DNA from: an uncultured Coriobacteriales bacterium
GTDB taxonomy: Bacteria; Actinomycetota; Coriobacteriia; Coriobacteriales; Atopobiaceae
NCBI GenBank assembly: GCA_946530775.1
Contig: CAMNAH010000024.1
Location: 1 to 9,962 of the forward strand
Direction of reading: 5' to 3'
DNA length: 9,962 bases
The position numbers and the translations under genes were made by a program. This document shows, in pieces, positions 1 through 7,074 of the stretch; position 1 is the first letter of the stretch, and the number at the start of each line of letters is the position of its first letter. A model generated the notes under the pieces. That model saw only the letters and a program-made list of their open reading frames with translations. It made no database searches and was not told where the DNA came from.

Positions 1-1548
1 GTGCTCGAGCGCAAGCGCCGTATCCGTGCGCTCGAGGGTGGGATGCCTGCCCTCGAGGATGCGCTCGAGCAGCGTAACCGCGAGCTTGCATCCGCGGAGG
101 CCGAGCTTGCCGAGACGCAGTCGAGCCTCGTTGCCGTCCGTGGCGACGTGGCCTCGCTCTCCGGCGAGATCTCATCGATAACCGCTGAGATCGGACGCCT
201 TACCAGCCAGCGCGACCGTGCGCTTTCCGAGAAGGCCCAGGTTGCCAAGAGCCGCGAGGATGCCGCTGCCCGTGCGACCGAGGCGCGTGCCCAGATTGCG
301 GCGCACCGCGAGGCCGCTGCCAAGGCGCGCGAGCGTGCCAAGGAGCTCTCGGGCAAGGTTGACGAGGCACGTGCCGAGCGTGCCCGCTGCACCAAGGCGG
401 AGGATGAATCGAGCGCGCAGCTCGCAGATGTGCGCCTCCAGCGCGCCATGGTCTCCGAGCGCGTCTCGCACCTCGACGAGCGCACGAAGGATATGGACAG
501 GCGTCTTGCCGAGCTTGCGCGCCGCATCGAGGCCACGCGCCTCTCATCACGCTCGCTCGAGGTCGTACGTTTGAGGGTCGACCCGCTCCACGAGCGCTAT
601 AACGCCATCTACACACGCGCCCTCGAGTGGGCTGCGCGCCTCAAGGATAGGGCCTCGCTCGCCGAAGCCGATTCCGACTCGCTCAAGAAGACCATCGGCG
701 ACGCACGCGATGCCGTCGCGGGCGTTCAGACCGAGCTCGATCAGGCTCGTGCTGCGGCCAACGAGGTCAAGGTCGACCTTGGCCGCCTCGAGGTGCAGGT
801 CGAGAATGCCGTGCGCCGCATCACGGACACGGGTGCCATCCTCGACGAAGCCCTGCAGCTTCCCGCGCCCGAGAATCGCGAGGAGTGCGAGCGCCGCGTT
901 GCCAAGCTCGAGCGCCAGATTGCCGAGATCGGTCCCGTGAACGAAGTCGCCATGGACGAGTACACCAAGCTCAAAGAGCGGGCGGACTACATCGTCGAGC
1001 AGGTCGACGACCTCGAACGCGCCAGAACCGCGCTCAAGAAGATCACGAATGCGATCGAGCGCAAGATGCGCACGCAGTTCCTGCTTGTGTTCGATAAGGT
1101 CAATGCCAACTTCTCCGAGATCTTCTCGACACTGTTCCCGGGCGGCGAGGCGCATCTCGAGATGACCGATCCCGACCATCTCGACGAGACCGGCATCGAG
1201 GTCGTGGCTCAGCCCAAGGGCAAGCGACTCGCCAAGATGACGCTGCTCTCGGGCGGCGAGAAGTCGCTTACGGCGCTCGCGCTGCTCTTCGCGGTCTACA
1301 AGGCCCGTACAACCCCGTTCTATGTGTTCGATGAGGTCGAGGCCGCCCTCGACGATTCGAACCTCTCCAAGCTCCTCGGAGCCATCGATACGCTCAAAGA
1401 CACCACGCAGCTCATCGTGATCTCGCACCAGCGCAGGACGATGGAGCAGGCGGACGTGCTCTACGGTGTCTCCATGCAGGCCGACGGTGTGAGCCACGTG
1501 GTCTCGCAGCGCCTCGACCGCGCAACCGGAAAGGTGGTGGATGCATAA
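1..1548 (+). CDS. smc: Chromosome segregation ATPase SMC, C-terminal part (5' end outside window)
   Basis: This is the C-terminal 515 residues of SMC, the ATPase that compacts and helps segregate the chromosome together with ScpA and ScpB. Residues 1 to about 330 of the fragment are Ala/Glu/Arg/Leu-rich heptad-type coiled coil, the returning arm after the hinge. The rest is the C-terminal ATPase lobe. It has the ABC signature LSGGE at residues 416-420, a Walker B ending in D444-E445 (FYVFDEVEAALDD), and an H-loop ISHQ with H476. The hinge and the Walker A lobe are absent because SMC is usually about 1,180 residues and the gene begins left of the window; the GTG at base 1 is an internal codon, not a start. 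The stop lies 3 nt before ftsY, which indicates co-transcription. Family assignment is near certain. Confidence 0.97.
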   Translation: MLERKRRIRALEGGMPALEDALEQRNRELASAEAELAETQSSLVAVRGDVASLSGEISSITAEIGRLTSQRDRALSEKAQVAKSREDAAARATEARAQIAAHREAAAKARERAKELSGKVDEARAERARCTKAEDESSAQLADVRLQRAMVSERVSHLDERTKDMDRRLAELARRIEATRLSSRSLEVVRLRVDPLHERYNAIYTRALEWAARLKDRASLAEADSDSLKKTIGDARDAVAGVQTELDQARAAANEVKVDLGRLEVQVENAVRRITDTGAILDEALQLPAPENREECERRVAKLERQIAEIGPVNEVAMDEYTKLKERADYIVEQVDDLERARTALKKITNAIERKMRTQFLLVFDKVNANFSEIFSTLFPGGEAHLEMTDPDHLDETGIEVVAQPKGKRLAKMTLLSGGEKSLTALALLFAVYKARTTPFYVFDEVEAALDDSNLSKLLGAIDTLKDTTQLIVISHQRRTMEQADVLYGVSMQADGVSHVVSQRLDRATGKVVDA

Positions 1549-1551
1549 GCC

Positions 1552-2451
1552 ATGGGTTTTCTCGATAGCCTGAAAGCCGGCCTTGCACGCTCCCGCGAGG
1601 CCATCAATGAGATCTTCTACATGGGAGGCGAGGTCGACGAGGAGTTCTGGGAAGACCTCGAAGACACGCTCGTCATGGGCGATATGGGTGCCGAGGTTGC
1701 GGCCAATGTGACCGACGACCTACGCGAGCAGGCTGCCCGCGAGAACCTCACCCGTGCGCCGCAGCTTAAAGACGCGCTTGCGAAGCGCCTTGCCCAGGTG
1801 TTCACGCCCATGGAGCGCGATCCCTTCGAGGACCTGCCTTCCTGCGTGCTCTTCGTGGGTATCAACGGTGCAGGCAAGACCACCACGGTGGGCAAGCTCG
1901 CCGGCCGCGCCCATCACGATGGCAAGAACGTGCTTATTGGCGGCGCCGACACCTTCCGTGCCGCCGCCATCGAGCAGCTCGACGTGTGGGCCGAGCGTGC
2001 GGGCATCGACATGATTACGCGTGAGCGTGGCGCCGATCCCGCCAGCGTGTGCTACGAGGTGCTCGAGGAGGCCGAGAAGCGCGGCAGCGAGCTCGTGCTC
2101 ATCGACACCGCGGGGCGTCTGCACACGAGCCCCGAGCTCATGCGCGAGCTCGCCAAGGTCGTGAACGTGGCCCGCAAGCGCTCGACCATGCCCGTCTCGG
2201 TGGTGCTTGTGATTGATGCCACCACCGGACAGAACGGTCTCAACCAGGCTCGTGAGTTCAACGAGGCCCTCGATGTGGACGGCCTCATCATCACCAAGCT
2301 CGACGGAACGGCGAAGGGCGGCATTGCGCTTGCCATCTCCAACGAGCTCAAGCTCCCCATCTACCGTATCGGCGTGGGCGAGAAGATCCAGGACCTCAAT
2401 AGATTCGACGCGCTCGACTTCTGCCGCGCGCTCGTGGGCGAGGAGTTGTAG
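1552..2451 (+). CDS. ftsY: Signal recognition particle receptor FtsY
   Basis: FtsY is the SRP receptor GTPase. It docks ribosome-nascent chain-SRP complexes at the membrane and forms a reciprocal GTPase dimer with Ffh. The 299 residues are essentially a bare NG domain. The N-terminus (MGFLDSLKAGLARSREAINE) is a likely amphipathic membrane-targeting helix. The N domain runs to about residue 95. The G domain shows the P-loop GINGAGKTT (G103-T111), DTFRAAA (from D133), DTAGR (185-189) and TKLDG (248-252) followed by AKGG. There is no long acidic A domain as in E. coli FtsY, so this is a minimal form. The ATG at 1552 is chosen because it follows the smc stop by 3 nt and gives the canonical N-terminus; a GGTGG stretch ending at 1540 inside smc is a modest ribosome-binding site. 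It lies between smc and ffh in one operon. Confidence 0.97.
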   Translation: MGFLDSLKAGLARSREAINEIFYMGGEVDEEFWEDLEDTLVMGDMGAEVAANVTDDLREQAARENLTRAPQLKDALAKRLAQVFTPMERDPFEDLPSCVLFVGINGAGKTTTVGKLAGRAHHDGKNVLIGGADTFRAAAIEQLDVWAERAGIDMITRERGADPASVCYEVLEEAEKRGSELVLIDTAGRLHTSPELMRELAKVVNVARKRSTMPVSVVLVIDATTGQNGLNQAREFNEALDVDGLIITKLDGTAKGGIALAISNELKLPIYRIGVGEKIQDLNRFDALDFCRALVGEEL

Positions 2452-2452
2452 G

Positions 2453-3835
2453 ATGGCAGTCTTCCAGAGTCTCTCCGACCGTCTCCAGAGCACGTTCGAC
2501 CAGCTCAGGGGCAAGGGTCGCCTCACCGAGGACGATATCAACGCCGCTATGCGCCAGATCCGCATGGCGCTTCTCGAGGCCGACGTCAACTATCGCGTGG
2601 TCAAGAGGTTCGTGGCCGACTGCAAGGAGAAGTGCCTCACCTCGGAGGTCATGGACTCCCTCACGCCTGCTCAGAACGTCGTGAAGATCGTGCTCGACGA
2701 GCTCATCGAGCTGCTCGGCTCCACCGAGAGCAAGCTGACGCTCGCCCAGAACCGCACGCCTAATGTGATCATGCTCGTTGGTCTTCAGGGCTCGGGCAAG
2801 ACAACCGCTGCGGCCAAGCTCGCCTACCTGCTCAAGGGACAGGGGAGAAACCCGCTGCTCGCAGCCTGCGACGTGCATCGTCCCGCCGCTGCCGACCAGC
2901 TCGCCACGCTCGGCTCCGAGATCGGCGTGAACGTCTATCGCGGCGATGGCAAGGATGCCGTCAAGATCGCGCGCGAGTCCATCCAGGAGGCCGTCGACCA
3001 CCTCAACGACATCGTGATCGTCGATACGGCGGGACGCCTTCAGATCGACGAGGAGATGATGCAGGAGGCCGTCGCCATCAAGCAGGCGGTCAAGCCCGAC
3101 CAGATCCTCATGGTGGTCGATGCCATGACGGGCCAGGACATCGTGAATGTGGTCCAGACCTTCGCCGAGCGCGTGGATTTTGACGGCGTCATCATGTCCA
3201 AGCTCGATGGCGATGCCCGCGGCGGCGGCGCGCTCTCCGTGCGCGAGGTCACCGGCAAGCCCATCAAGTTCATCTCGATGGGGGAGAAGCCCGACTCGCT
3301 CGAGGTGTTCCATCCCGACCGCATGGCCAAGCGCATCCTCGGCATGGGCGATGTCATCGGCATCATCGAGCAGGCCCAGAAGATCGCCGACGAGGAGAGC
3401 ATCGAGGCTGCCGAGCGCATGCTGCGCGAGGGCTTCACCATGGATGACCTGCTCACCCAGATGCAGCAGATCCGCAAGATGGGCGGCCTTGCGAAGATCC
3501 TCGGCATGATCCCCGGTGCCGAGCGCGCGCTCGCGCAGCAGGGCGGCAACGTTGACGAGGCCCAGATCACGCGTATCGAGGCCATCATCCGCTCTATGAC
3601 TCCCGAGGAACGCAACCGTCCCAAGATCATCAACGGCCAGCGCCGCAAGCGCATCGCCCTGGGTTCAGGCCGTCCCGTGCAGGAGGTTAACCAGCTCATC
3701 AAGCAGTGGAGCGAGATGAACAAGATGATGGGCAAGATGCGTGGGTTCGCCGAAGGCGGCAGCAAGAAGGGCATGCGCCAGATGCAGTCCATGATGCGCA
3801 ACATGGGTGGCAAGGGCGGTCGTCGCGGCTGGTAG
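2453..3835 (+). CDS. ffh: Signal recognition particle protein Ffh (SRP54)
   Basis: Ffh binds signal sequences and 4.5S/SRP RNA and, with FtsY, targets membrane and secretory proteins co-translationally. From the ATG at 2453 the protein is 460 residues, normal for the family. The N domain covers about residues 1-95. The G domain has GLQGSGKTT (G110-T118), DVHRPAAADQL, DTAGR (191-195) and SKLDGDARGG. The M domain fills the last ~130 residues and carries the RNA-binding GSGRPVQEVN motif from about 404, followed by a Met/Gly/Lys-rich tail (MMGKM, MRQMQSMMRNMGG). The same frame stays open upstream to 2213, but that stretch is out-of-frame ftsY sequence with no Ffh similarity. The 2453 start lies 1 nt after the ftsY stop with a GAGGAG ribosome-binding site at 2440-2445 inside ftsY, so translation is probably coupled. 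The gene ends the operon. Confidence 0.98.
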   Translation: MAVFQSLSDRLQSTFDQLRGKGRLTEDDINAAMRQIRMALLEADVNYRVVKRFVADCKEKCLTSEVMDSLTPAQNVVKIVLDELIELLGSTESKLTLAQNRTPNVIMLVGLQGSGKTTAAAKLAYLLKGQGRNPLLAACDVHRPAAADQLATLGSEIGVNVYRGDGKDAVKIARESIQEAVDHLNDIVIVDTAGRLQIDEEMMQEAVAIKQAVKPDQILMVVDAMTGQDIVNVVQTFAERVDFDGVIMSKLDGDARGGGALSVREVTGKPIKFISMGEKPDSLEVFHPDRMAKRILGMGDVIGIIEQAQKIADEESIEAAERMLREGFTMDDLLTQMQQIRKMGGLAKILGMIPGAERALAQQGGNVDEAQITRIEAIIRSMTPEERNRPKIINGQRRKRIALGSGRPVQEVNQLIKQWSEMNKMMGKMRGFAEGGSKKGMRQMQSMMRNMGGKGGRRGW

Positions 3836-3860
3836 CTGCTGGATTGTAGTCTGCTAAGCA

Positions 3861-3887
3861 AAAGGCCATCCTTTTGGGATGGCCTTT
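3861..3887. terminator. Bidirectional intrinsic terminator between ffh and the downstream L,D-transpeptidase gene
   Basis: A perfect 11-bp stem (AAAGGCCATCC at 3861-3871 with its complement at 3877-3887) encloses the 5-nt loop TTTTG. The A-tract on one side and T-tract on the other let it act on both strands. It lies 25 bp after the ffh stop and 25 bp beyond the end of the convergent transpeptidase gene, so it should end both transcripts. Confidence 0.9.
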
Positions 3888-3912
3888 CTCATGTGCATGC
3901 GGTTGCGCTGCG

Positions 3913-5415
3913 TTACTCGTGAATCACGACGGCATCGCCTTCCTGGCAGAGATTGAAGAGCTTCTCAGCGCTGTCATACGTCATGTTGATGCAGCCGTGG
4001 CTTCCATCCCAAAGATAGGTTTCGCCGCCGTATTCGCTGTCATAACGCCAGCTCGCATCATGGAAGCCACGTGCGCTGCCATCGTATCCAATCCAATAAT
4101 TCACGTGGGAGAGCCACCCATCGTCGGGGTTGTACCAGTTTGGATCGTCCTTGCCCTCATTCTCGATAGGGGTGCCTCTGTTGAAGAGCTTTACATCGGT
4201 TTGCTTCTCGGTGACGTAGAACACACCCTGCGGAGTCTCGCGATCTGCGGTCGGAAGGCCTGTGACCAAGTCGGCTTCCCAAATGAGCTGGCTGCTCTCA
4301 TCGTACATGCGGGCGTGCTGCTCGGAGATGTCGACGTCGATATAGCGGTTCGGCCAGTCCTGACCGCCGGGGTTCACCTGGTCGGCGTCCTGGTAGGTGG
4401 GAATGGCAACGGTCTGGGGCTGTCCCGTCTTGATGGCATCGAGGATGAGCTGCGCGGATTCTGCACCGTTGATGATCCATCCGTATGGTCCGCCTCCGGC
4501 AACGGTGATCTCAGCACCATCAGGGCGTGTGTACGTGCGAGGCTTGCCCACCGTGTCGAGGATATCGGAAAGGCCGCCGGGGCCCCAATCGAGAATGGCC
4601 TGCTCGTTCAGTGTCACGGTTCCATCATCGTTGATGATTATCCATTGGCTGATCTGCTTGCCGTTCACGTCGATACCATCGACCCCGTTCAAGGTGAGGT
4701 GCACCTTGGCGTCGGCATAGAAATTGGCGGCATCGAGAATGGCCTGTGTTTCGGGGTCTACCTTGTAGCAATCCTCGCCGATCTCGATAGAGGTTGCCTC
4801 GGCATCGATTCCCGCCTCTGCCTTCTTAACTACGGAATCGCGGTCGAGCATGGCCGAATGAACTTCATCGGAGACGATATAGTGATCGGTCTCCTCATCG
4901 AAGATGATTCCCCGATGGGGCATGCCGGCCTGGATTCGCTTTCCCTCCTCGACGACGGGCGAGAAGAGGCTCCAAGCCTTCGATGCATCGAATGTAGCGG
5001 TAAGCGTGGCGTTCAGCTGCTGGCTTTCATTGAATGAGAGCGGCCAGGTCCATGGGTTTTGATGCGATATGGCCTCCTCGGCATATGCCGCTCCGTCGTA
5101 TTGGAAATCGACATCGGATGCCGAGAAGGGGATATCGATATTCTCGCCGGTAAACGACCCGTGATATGTTCCGGATCGTCCGCTGATGAGCTCGGCAAGC
5201 TGTTCTGTGGACTGGAGGGATACGTCATCTTCCTCGACCATCGTATTGGGGAGGAAATGGTTCATGAAGTAGACTGCGCCGCCGATGTAGACGGCGGAGA
5301 CAACGCCGATAAGCGCGACGGGGATGATCCAGAGCTTCCGCCTGCGCGGCGAATCGATGTTGATATCCGATGATTCGACACTGGTTGCGAGTGCGTGTTT
5401 TGGTGCGTTTGCCAT
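3913..5415 (-). CDS. Membrane-anchored L,D-transpeptidase (YkuD family), copy A
   Basis: This is a predicted cell-wall L,D-transpeptidase of 500 residues, which would make 3-3 cross-links in peptidoglycan or attach proteins to it outside the membrane. A short cytoplasmic tail with RRRK (24-27) precedes one membrane helix at about 29-50 (type II, N-in). Residues about 60-350 form an extracytoplasmic region resembling the putative peptidoglycan-binding domains (PG_binding_4 type) that precede YkuD domains in Gram-positive Ldts; this is inferred from pattern. The YkuD catalytic domain covers about 357-499 and ends in SHGCINM with nucleophile C475; H452 in GFHDASW is a further conserved-looking His. 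The start MANAPKHAL is shared with the paralogue just upstream (5470-6975), 54 bp away. It is probably co-transcribed with that gene or served by a weak promoter in the gap. Overall identity to the paralogue is roughly two thirds by hand count. The substrate is unknown. Confidence 0.92.
   Translation of the reverse strand: MANAPKHALATSVESSDINIDSPRRRKLWIIPVALIGVVSAVYIGGAVYFMNHFLPNTMVEEDDVSLQSTEQLAELISGRSGTYHGSFTGENIDIPFSASDVDFQYDGAAYAEEAISHQNPWTWPLSFNESQQLNATLTATFDASKAWSLFSPVVEEGKRIQAGMPHRGIIFDEETDHYIVSDEVHSAMLDRDSVVKKAEAGIDAEATSIEIGEDCYKVDPETQAILDAANFYADAKVHLTLNGVDGIDVNGKQISQWIIINDDGTVTLNEQAILDWGPGGLSDILDTVGKPRTYTRPDGAEITVAGGGPYGWIINGAESAQLILDAIKTGQPQTVAIPTYQDADQVNPGGQDWPNRYIDVDISEQHARMYDESSQLIWEADLVTGLPTADRETPQGVFYVTEKQTDVKLFNRGTPIENEGKDDPNWYNPDDGWLSHVNYWIGYDGSARGFHDASWRYDSEYGGETYLWDGSHGCINMTYDSAEKLFNLCQEGDAVVIHE
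5279..5334 (-). repeat. 56-bp direct repeat, copy 1 (membrane-anchor codons of Ldt copy A)
   Basis: This segment is identical base for base to 6839-6894, exactly 1,560 bp away, and encodes residues 28-45 plus part of codon 46 (IIPVALIGVVSAVYIGG region). Identity stops at 5335 and at 5278, where the two genes differ. It is part of the tandem gene duplication but is far more alike than its flanks. Confidence 0.9.
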
Positions 5416-5433
5416 CGTGGCCTGCCCCGTTCT
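5416..5433 (-). promoter_or_regulatory. Translation leader of L,D-transpeptidase copy A, duplicated from copy B
   Basis: Read on the minus strand, the 18 nt before the ATG begin AGAACGGGGCAGG. The same-length leader of the paralogue (6976-6993) begins AGAACGGAACAG. The shared AGAACGG..CAG shows that the duplication included the ribosome-binding region. Neither copy has a full AGGAGG; GGGGCAGG is the best Shine-Dalgarno candidate here. Confidence 0.5.
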
Positions 5434-5469
5434 AATTCATTTGCAGCTTGCAGGCGTACAACCGATACG

Positions 5470-6975
5470 CTAGTCGTGAACTACGACCACATCTCCGAGC
5501 TCGGTCAGGCCATACATCTGCTCTGCGTCGTCATAGCTCATGTTAATGCAGCCGTGGCTCCCGTTGTAGAGATAGATGTAATCGCCATCGCCGTCTTTGC
5601 CGTATTGGGTGCGCCAGTCGGAGTTGTGCAGTCCCGTCGAGCTGTCGATGAAGGCCATCCAGTAGTCGACATGGGAGTACCAACCCCCGGGGAAGAGCTC
5701 GAAGTTATCGTAGTCGGGCGTCACGTCATCGGGAACCTGGCCGGGATTGTAGAGGTCGACGCCTGTCTGATGCTCCGTGATGTAGTACACGCCACGCGGC
5801 GTCTCGTACTTCGAGTCGGGGATTCCGGTGACGAGATCGGCATCCATGACGAGCTCGCCGTCGATGTAGACGCGGGCGAGCTGCTCGGAGATGTCGACAT
5901 CGATGTATTTATCGGGCCAGTCCTGACCGCCAGGGTTCACCTGACCGGCGTTTTGGTGGGTGGGGATGTCCACGGTCTGGGGCTTGCCGGACTTGATGGC
6001 ATCGAGGATGAGCCTTCCTGCTTCTGCGCCGTCGATGAGCCAACCATAGGTGCCGCCCTCAACGGTGATCTCAACGCCATCCGGACGCGTATACGTGCGG
6101 GGCTTGCCCACGGTGTCGAGGATGTTCGACAGTCCGCCGGGACCCCAGTCGAGAATGGCCTGCTCGTTCAGCGTGACGGTTCCATCGTCGTTGATGGTTA
6201 CCCACTGGCTGATCTGCTTGCCCGTAACGTCGTAGCCTTCAACGCCATTCAAGGTGAGATGCACCTTGGCGTCGGCATAGAAATTGGCTGCATCGAGGAT
6301 GGCCTGAGTTTCCGGATCGATCTTGTAGCAGTCCTCGCCGATCTCGATCGTGGTTGCCTCGGTCTCGATTCCGGATTCGGCCTTAGCGATGATCGCCTGC
6401 TGGTTGAGCATGGCGGTGTGCGCCTCATCGCTCACGATGTAATGGTCGGACTCCTCGTCGAATACGATGCCATGGAGAGGAAGCTCGGCGAACTTGGCCT
6501 TGCCCTGCTCTACCACGGGAACGAAGAGGTCCCATGCCTTGGTGGCGTCGAAGGTGGCGATGGGGGTGGCGGAGAGGCTATGCGTGTTGCGGAACTCGAG
6601 CGGCCATGTCCACGGGTTCTGCTGCGACATGGCCTCCTCAGCGTACGCCTCGCCGTCGTAGGTAAAGTCGATGTCGGCGGCGGTGAAGGGGATCTCGAAG
6701 CCATCGCCGGTGAACGTGCCCTGATAATCTGCGGAATCCTGCACGACATGCTCGGCAAGGACCTCGGGTTGCTGCAGGGATACATCGAAGCCATCGACCG
6801 TCGTGTTGGGCAGGAAATGGCTCATGAAATAGACGGCACCGCCGATGTAGACGGCGGAGACAACGCCGATAAGCGCGACGGGGATGATCCAGAGTTTTCT
6901 CTTGCGAGGTGCGTCGATATCGATGCCGTTATCTTCAGGTGCTACGACGAGGGCATGTTTTGGTGCGTTTGCCAT
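5470..6975 (-). CDS. Membrane-anchored L,D-transpeptidase (YkuD family), copy B
   Basis: The second, upstream member of the tandem pair has 501 residues and the same plan. It has a basic cytoplasmic tail (RKRK, 24-27), a membrane helix at about 29-50, an extracytoplasmic region with a DxDFxYDGEAYAEEA segment around 101-115, and a YkuD domain from about 357 ending in SHGCINM with nucleophile C476. H450 lies in GLHNSDW. It should act outside the membrane on peptidoglycan tetrapeptide donors. The ATG at 6973-6975 gives the same MANAPKHAL start as copy A. By hand count the two proteins are about 92% identical over residues 211-300 but only about 45% over the catalytic domain, with insertions and replacements before the active site (residues 410-470). 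It is the first gene of a likely two-gene minus-strand unit. The gap downstream holds no T-tailed terminator, so read-through into copy A is expected. Confidence 0.92.
   Translation of the reverse strand: MANAPKHALVVAPEDNGIDIDAPRKRKLWIIPVALIGVVSAVYIGGAVYFMSHFLPNTTVDGFDVSLQQPEVLAEHVVQDSADYQGTFTGDGFEIPFTAADIDFTYDGEAYAEEAMSQQNPWTWPLEFRNTHSLSATPIATFDATKAWDLFVPVVEQGKAKFAELPLHGIVFDEESDHYIVSDEAHTAMLNQQAIIAKAESGIETEATTIEIGEDCYKIDPETQAILDAANFYADAKVHLTLNGVEGYDVTGKQISQWVTINDDGTVTLNEQAILDWGPGGLSNILDTVGKPRTYTRPDGVEITVEGGTYGWLIDGAEAGRLILDAIKSGKPQTVDIPTHQNAGQVNPGGQDWPDKYIDVDISEQLARVYIDGELVMDADLVTGIPDSKYETPRGVYYITEHQTGVDLYNPGQVPDDVTPDYDNFELFPGGWYSHVDYWMAFIDSSTGLHNSDWRTQYGKDGDGDYIYLYNGSHGCINMSYDDAEQMYGLTELGDVVVVHD
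6839..6894 (-). repeat. 56-bp direct repeat, copy 2 (membrane-anchor codons of Ldt copy B)
   Basis: This is the partner of 5279-5334, with identical sequence across the 56 bp coding for the transmembrane helix of the second transpeptidase. All 18 complete codons use the same synonymous choices in both genes. Confidence 0.9.
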
Positions 6976-7074
6976 CTTCGGCTGTTCCGTTCTATTTTGT
7001 GCGTATACGCTGGCGTTCTTTTCCCAAATCTATACTATTGTAAGGCGTTGCATACAGCGGATTGCGGGGAATCT
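6976..7074. promoter_or_regulatory. Divergent intergenic region between L,D-transpeptidase copy B and the RNA methyltransferase
   Basis: These 99 bp must hold promoters for both directions. Toward the methyltransferase, TATACT at 7031-7036 is a good -10 element 38 nt before the start codon; I see no convincing -35 at the proper distance. Toward the transpeptidase, TATACG inside the palindrome GCGTATACGC (7001-7010) could be a -10, with only weak -35 candidates. The palindrome could also be an operator. The transpeptidase leader lies at 6976-6993, and a GGGGA ribosome-binding site for the methyltransferase lies at 7066-7070. Confidence 0.4.

Noticed and set aside
2213..2452. 80-residue upstream extension of Ffh
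   Set aside because: It overlaps ftsY in another frame and has the Ser/Arg/Pro-rich composition of shadow reading. The ATG at 2453 with GAGGAG upstream gives the canonical Ffh N-terminus and length.
547..3861. Several long minus-strand open frames opposite smc, ftsY and ffh
   Set aside because: They are His/Leu/Arg-rich shadows of strongly biased GC-rich genes with no family features, and they lie entirely within well-identified genes.
3874..5037. Stop-free 387-codon plus-strand frame opposite L,D-transpeptidase copy A
   Set aside because: It is codon-aligned with the sense gene, so a stop would need a sense TTA, CTA or TCA codon, which are rare in this high-GC genome. It has no recognisable domain, and the gene on the minus strand is unmistakable.
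5454..5470. Possible terminator between the two transpeptidase genes (GCGTA...TACGC)
   Set aside because: The stem is only 5 bp with a 7-nt loop and no T-tract, too weak for intrinsic termination; it is mentioned only as a possible operator-like site.
5395..7074. Long N-terminal extension of the methyltransferase, making an 836-residue fusion
   Set aside because: The extension is the antisense of copy B, again codon-aligned, and resembles the antisense of copy A only because the genes are paralogues. SpoU similarity and a ribosome-binding site begin at 7075.
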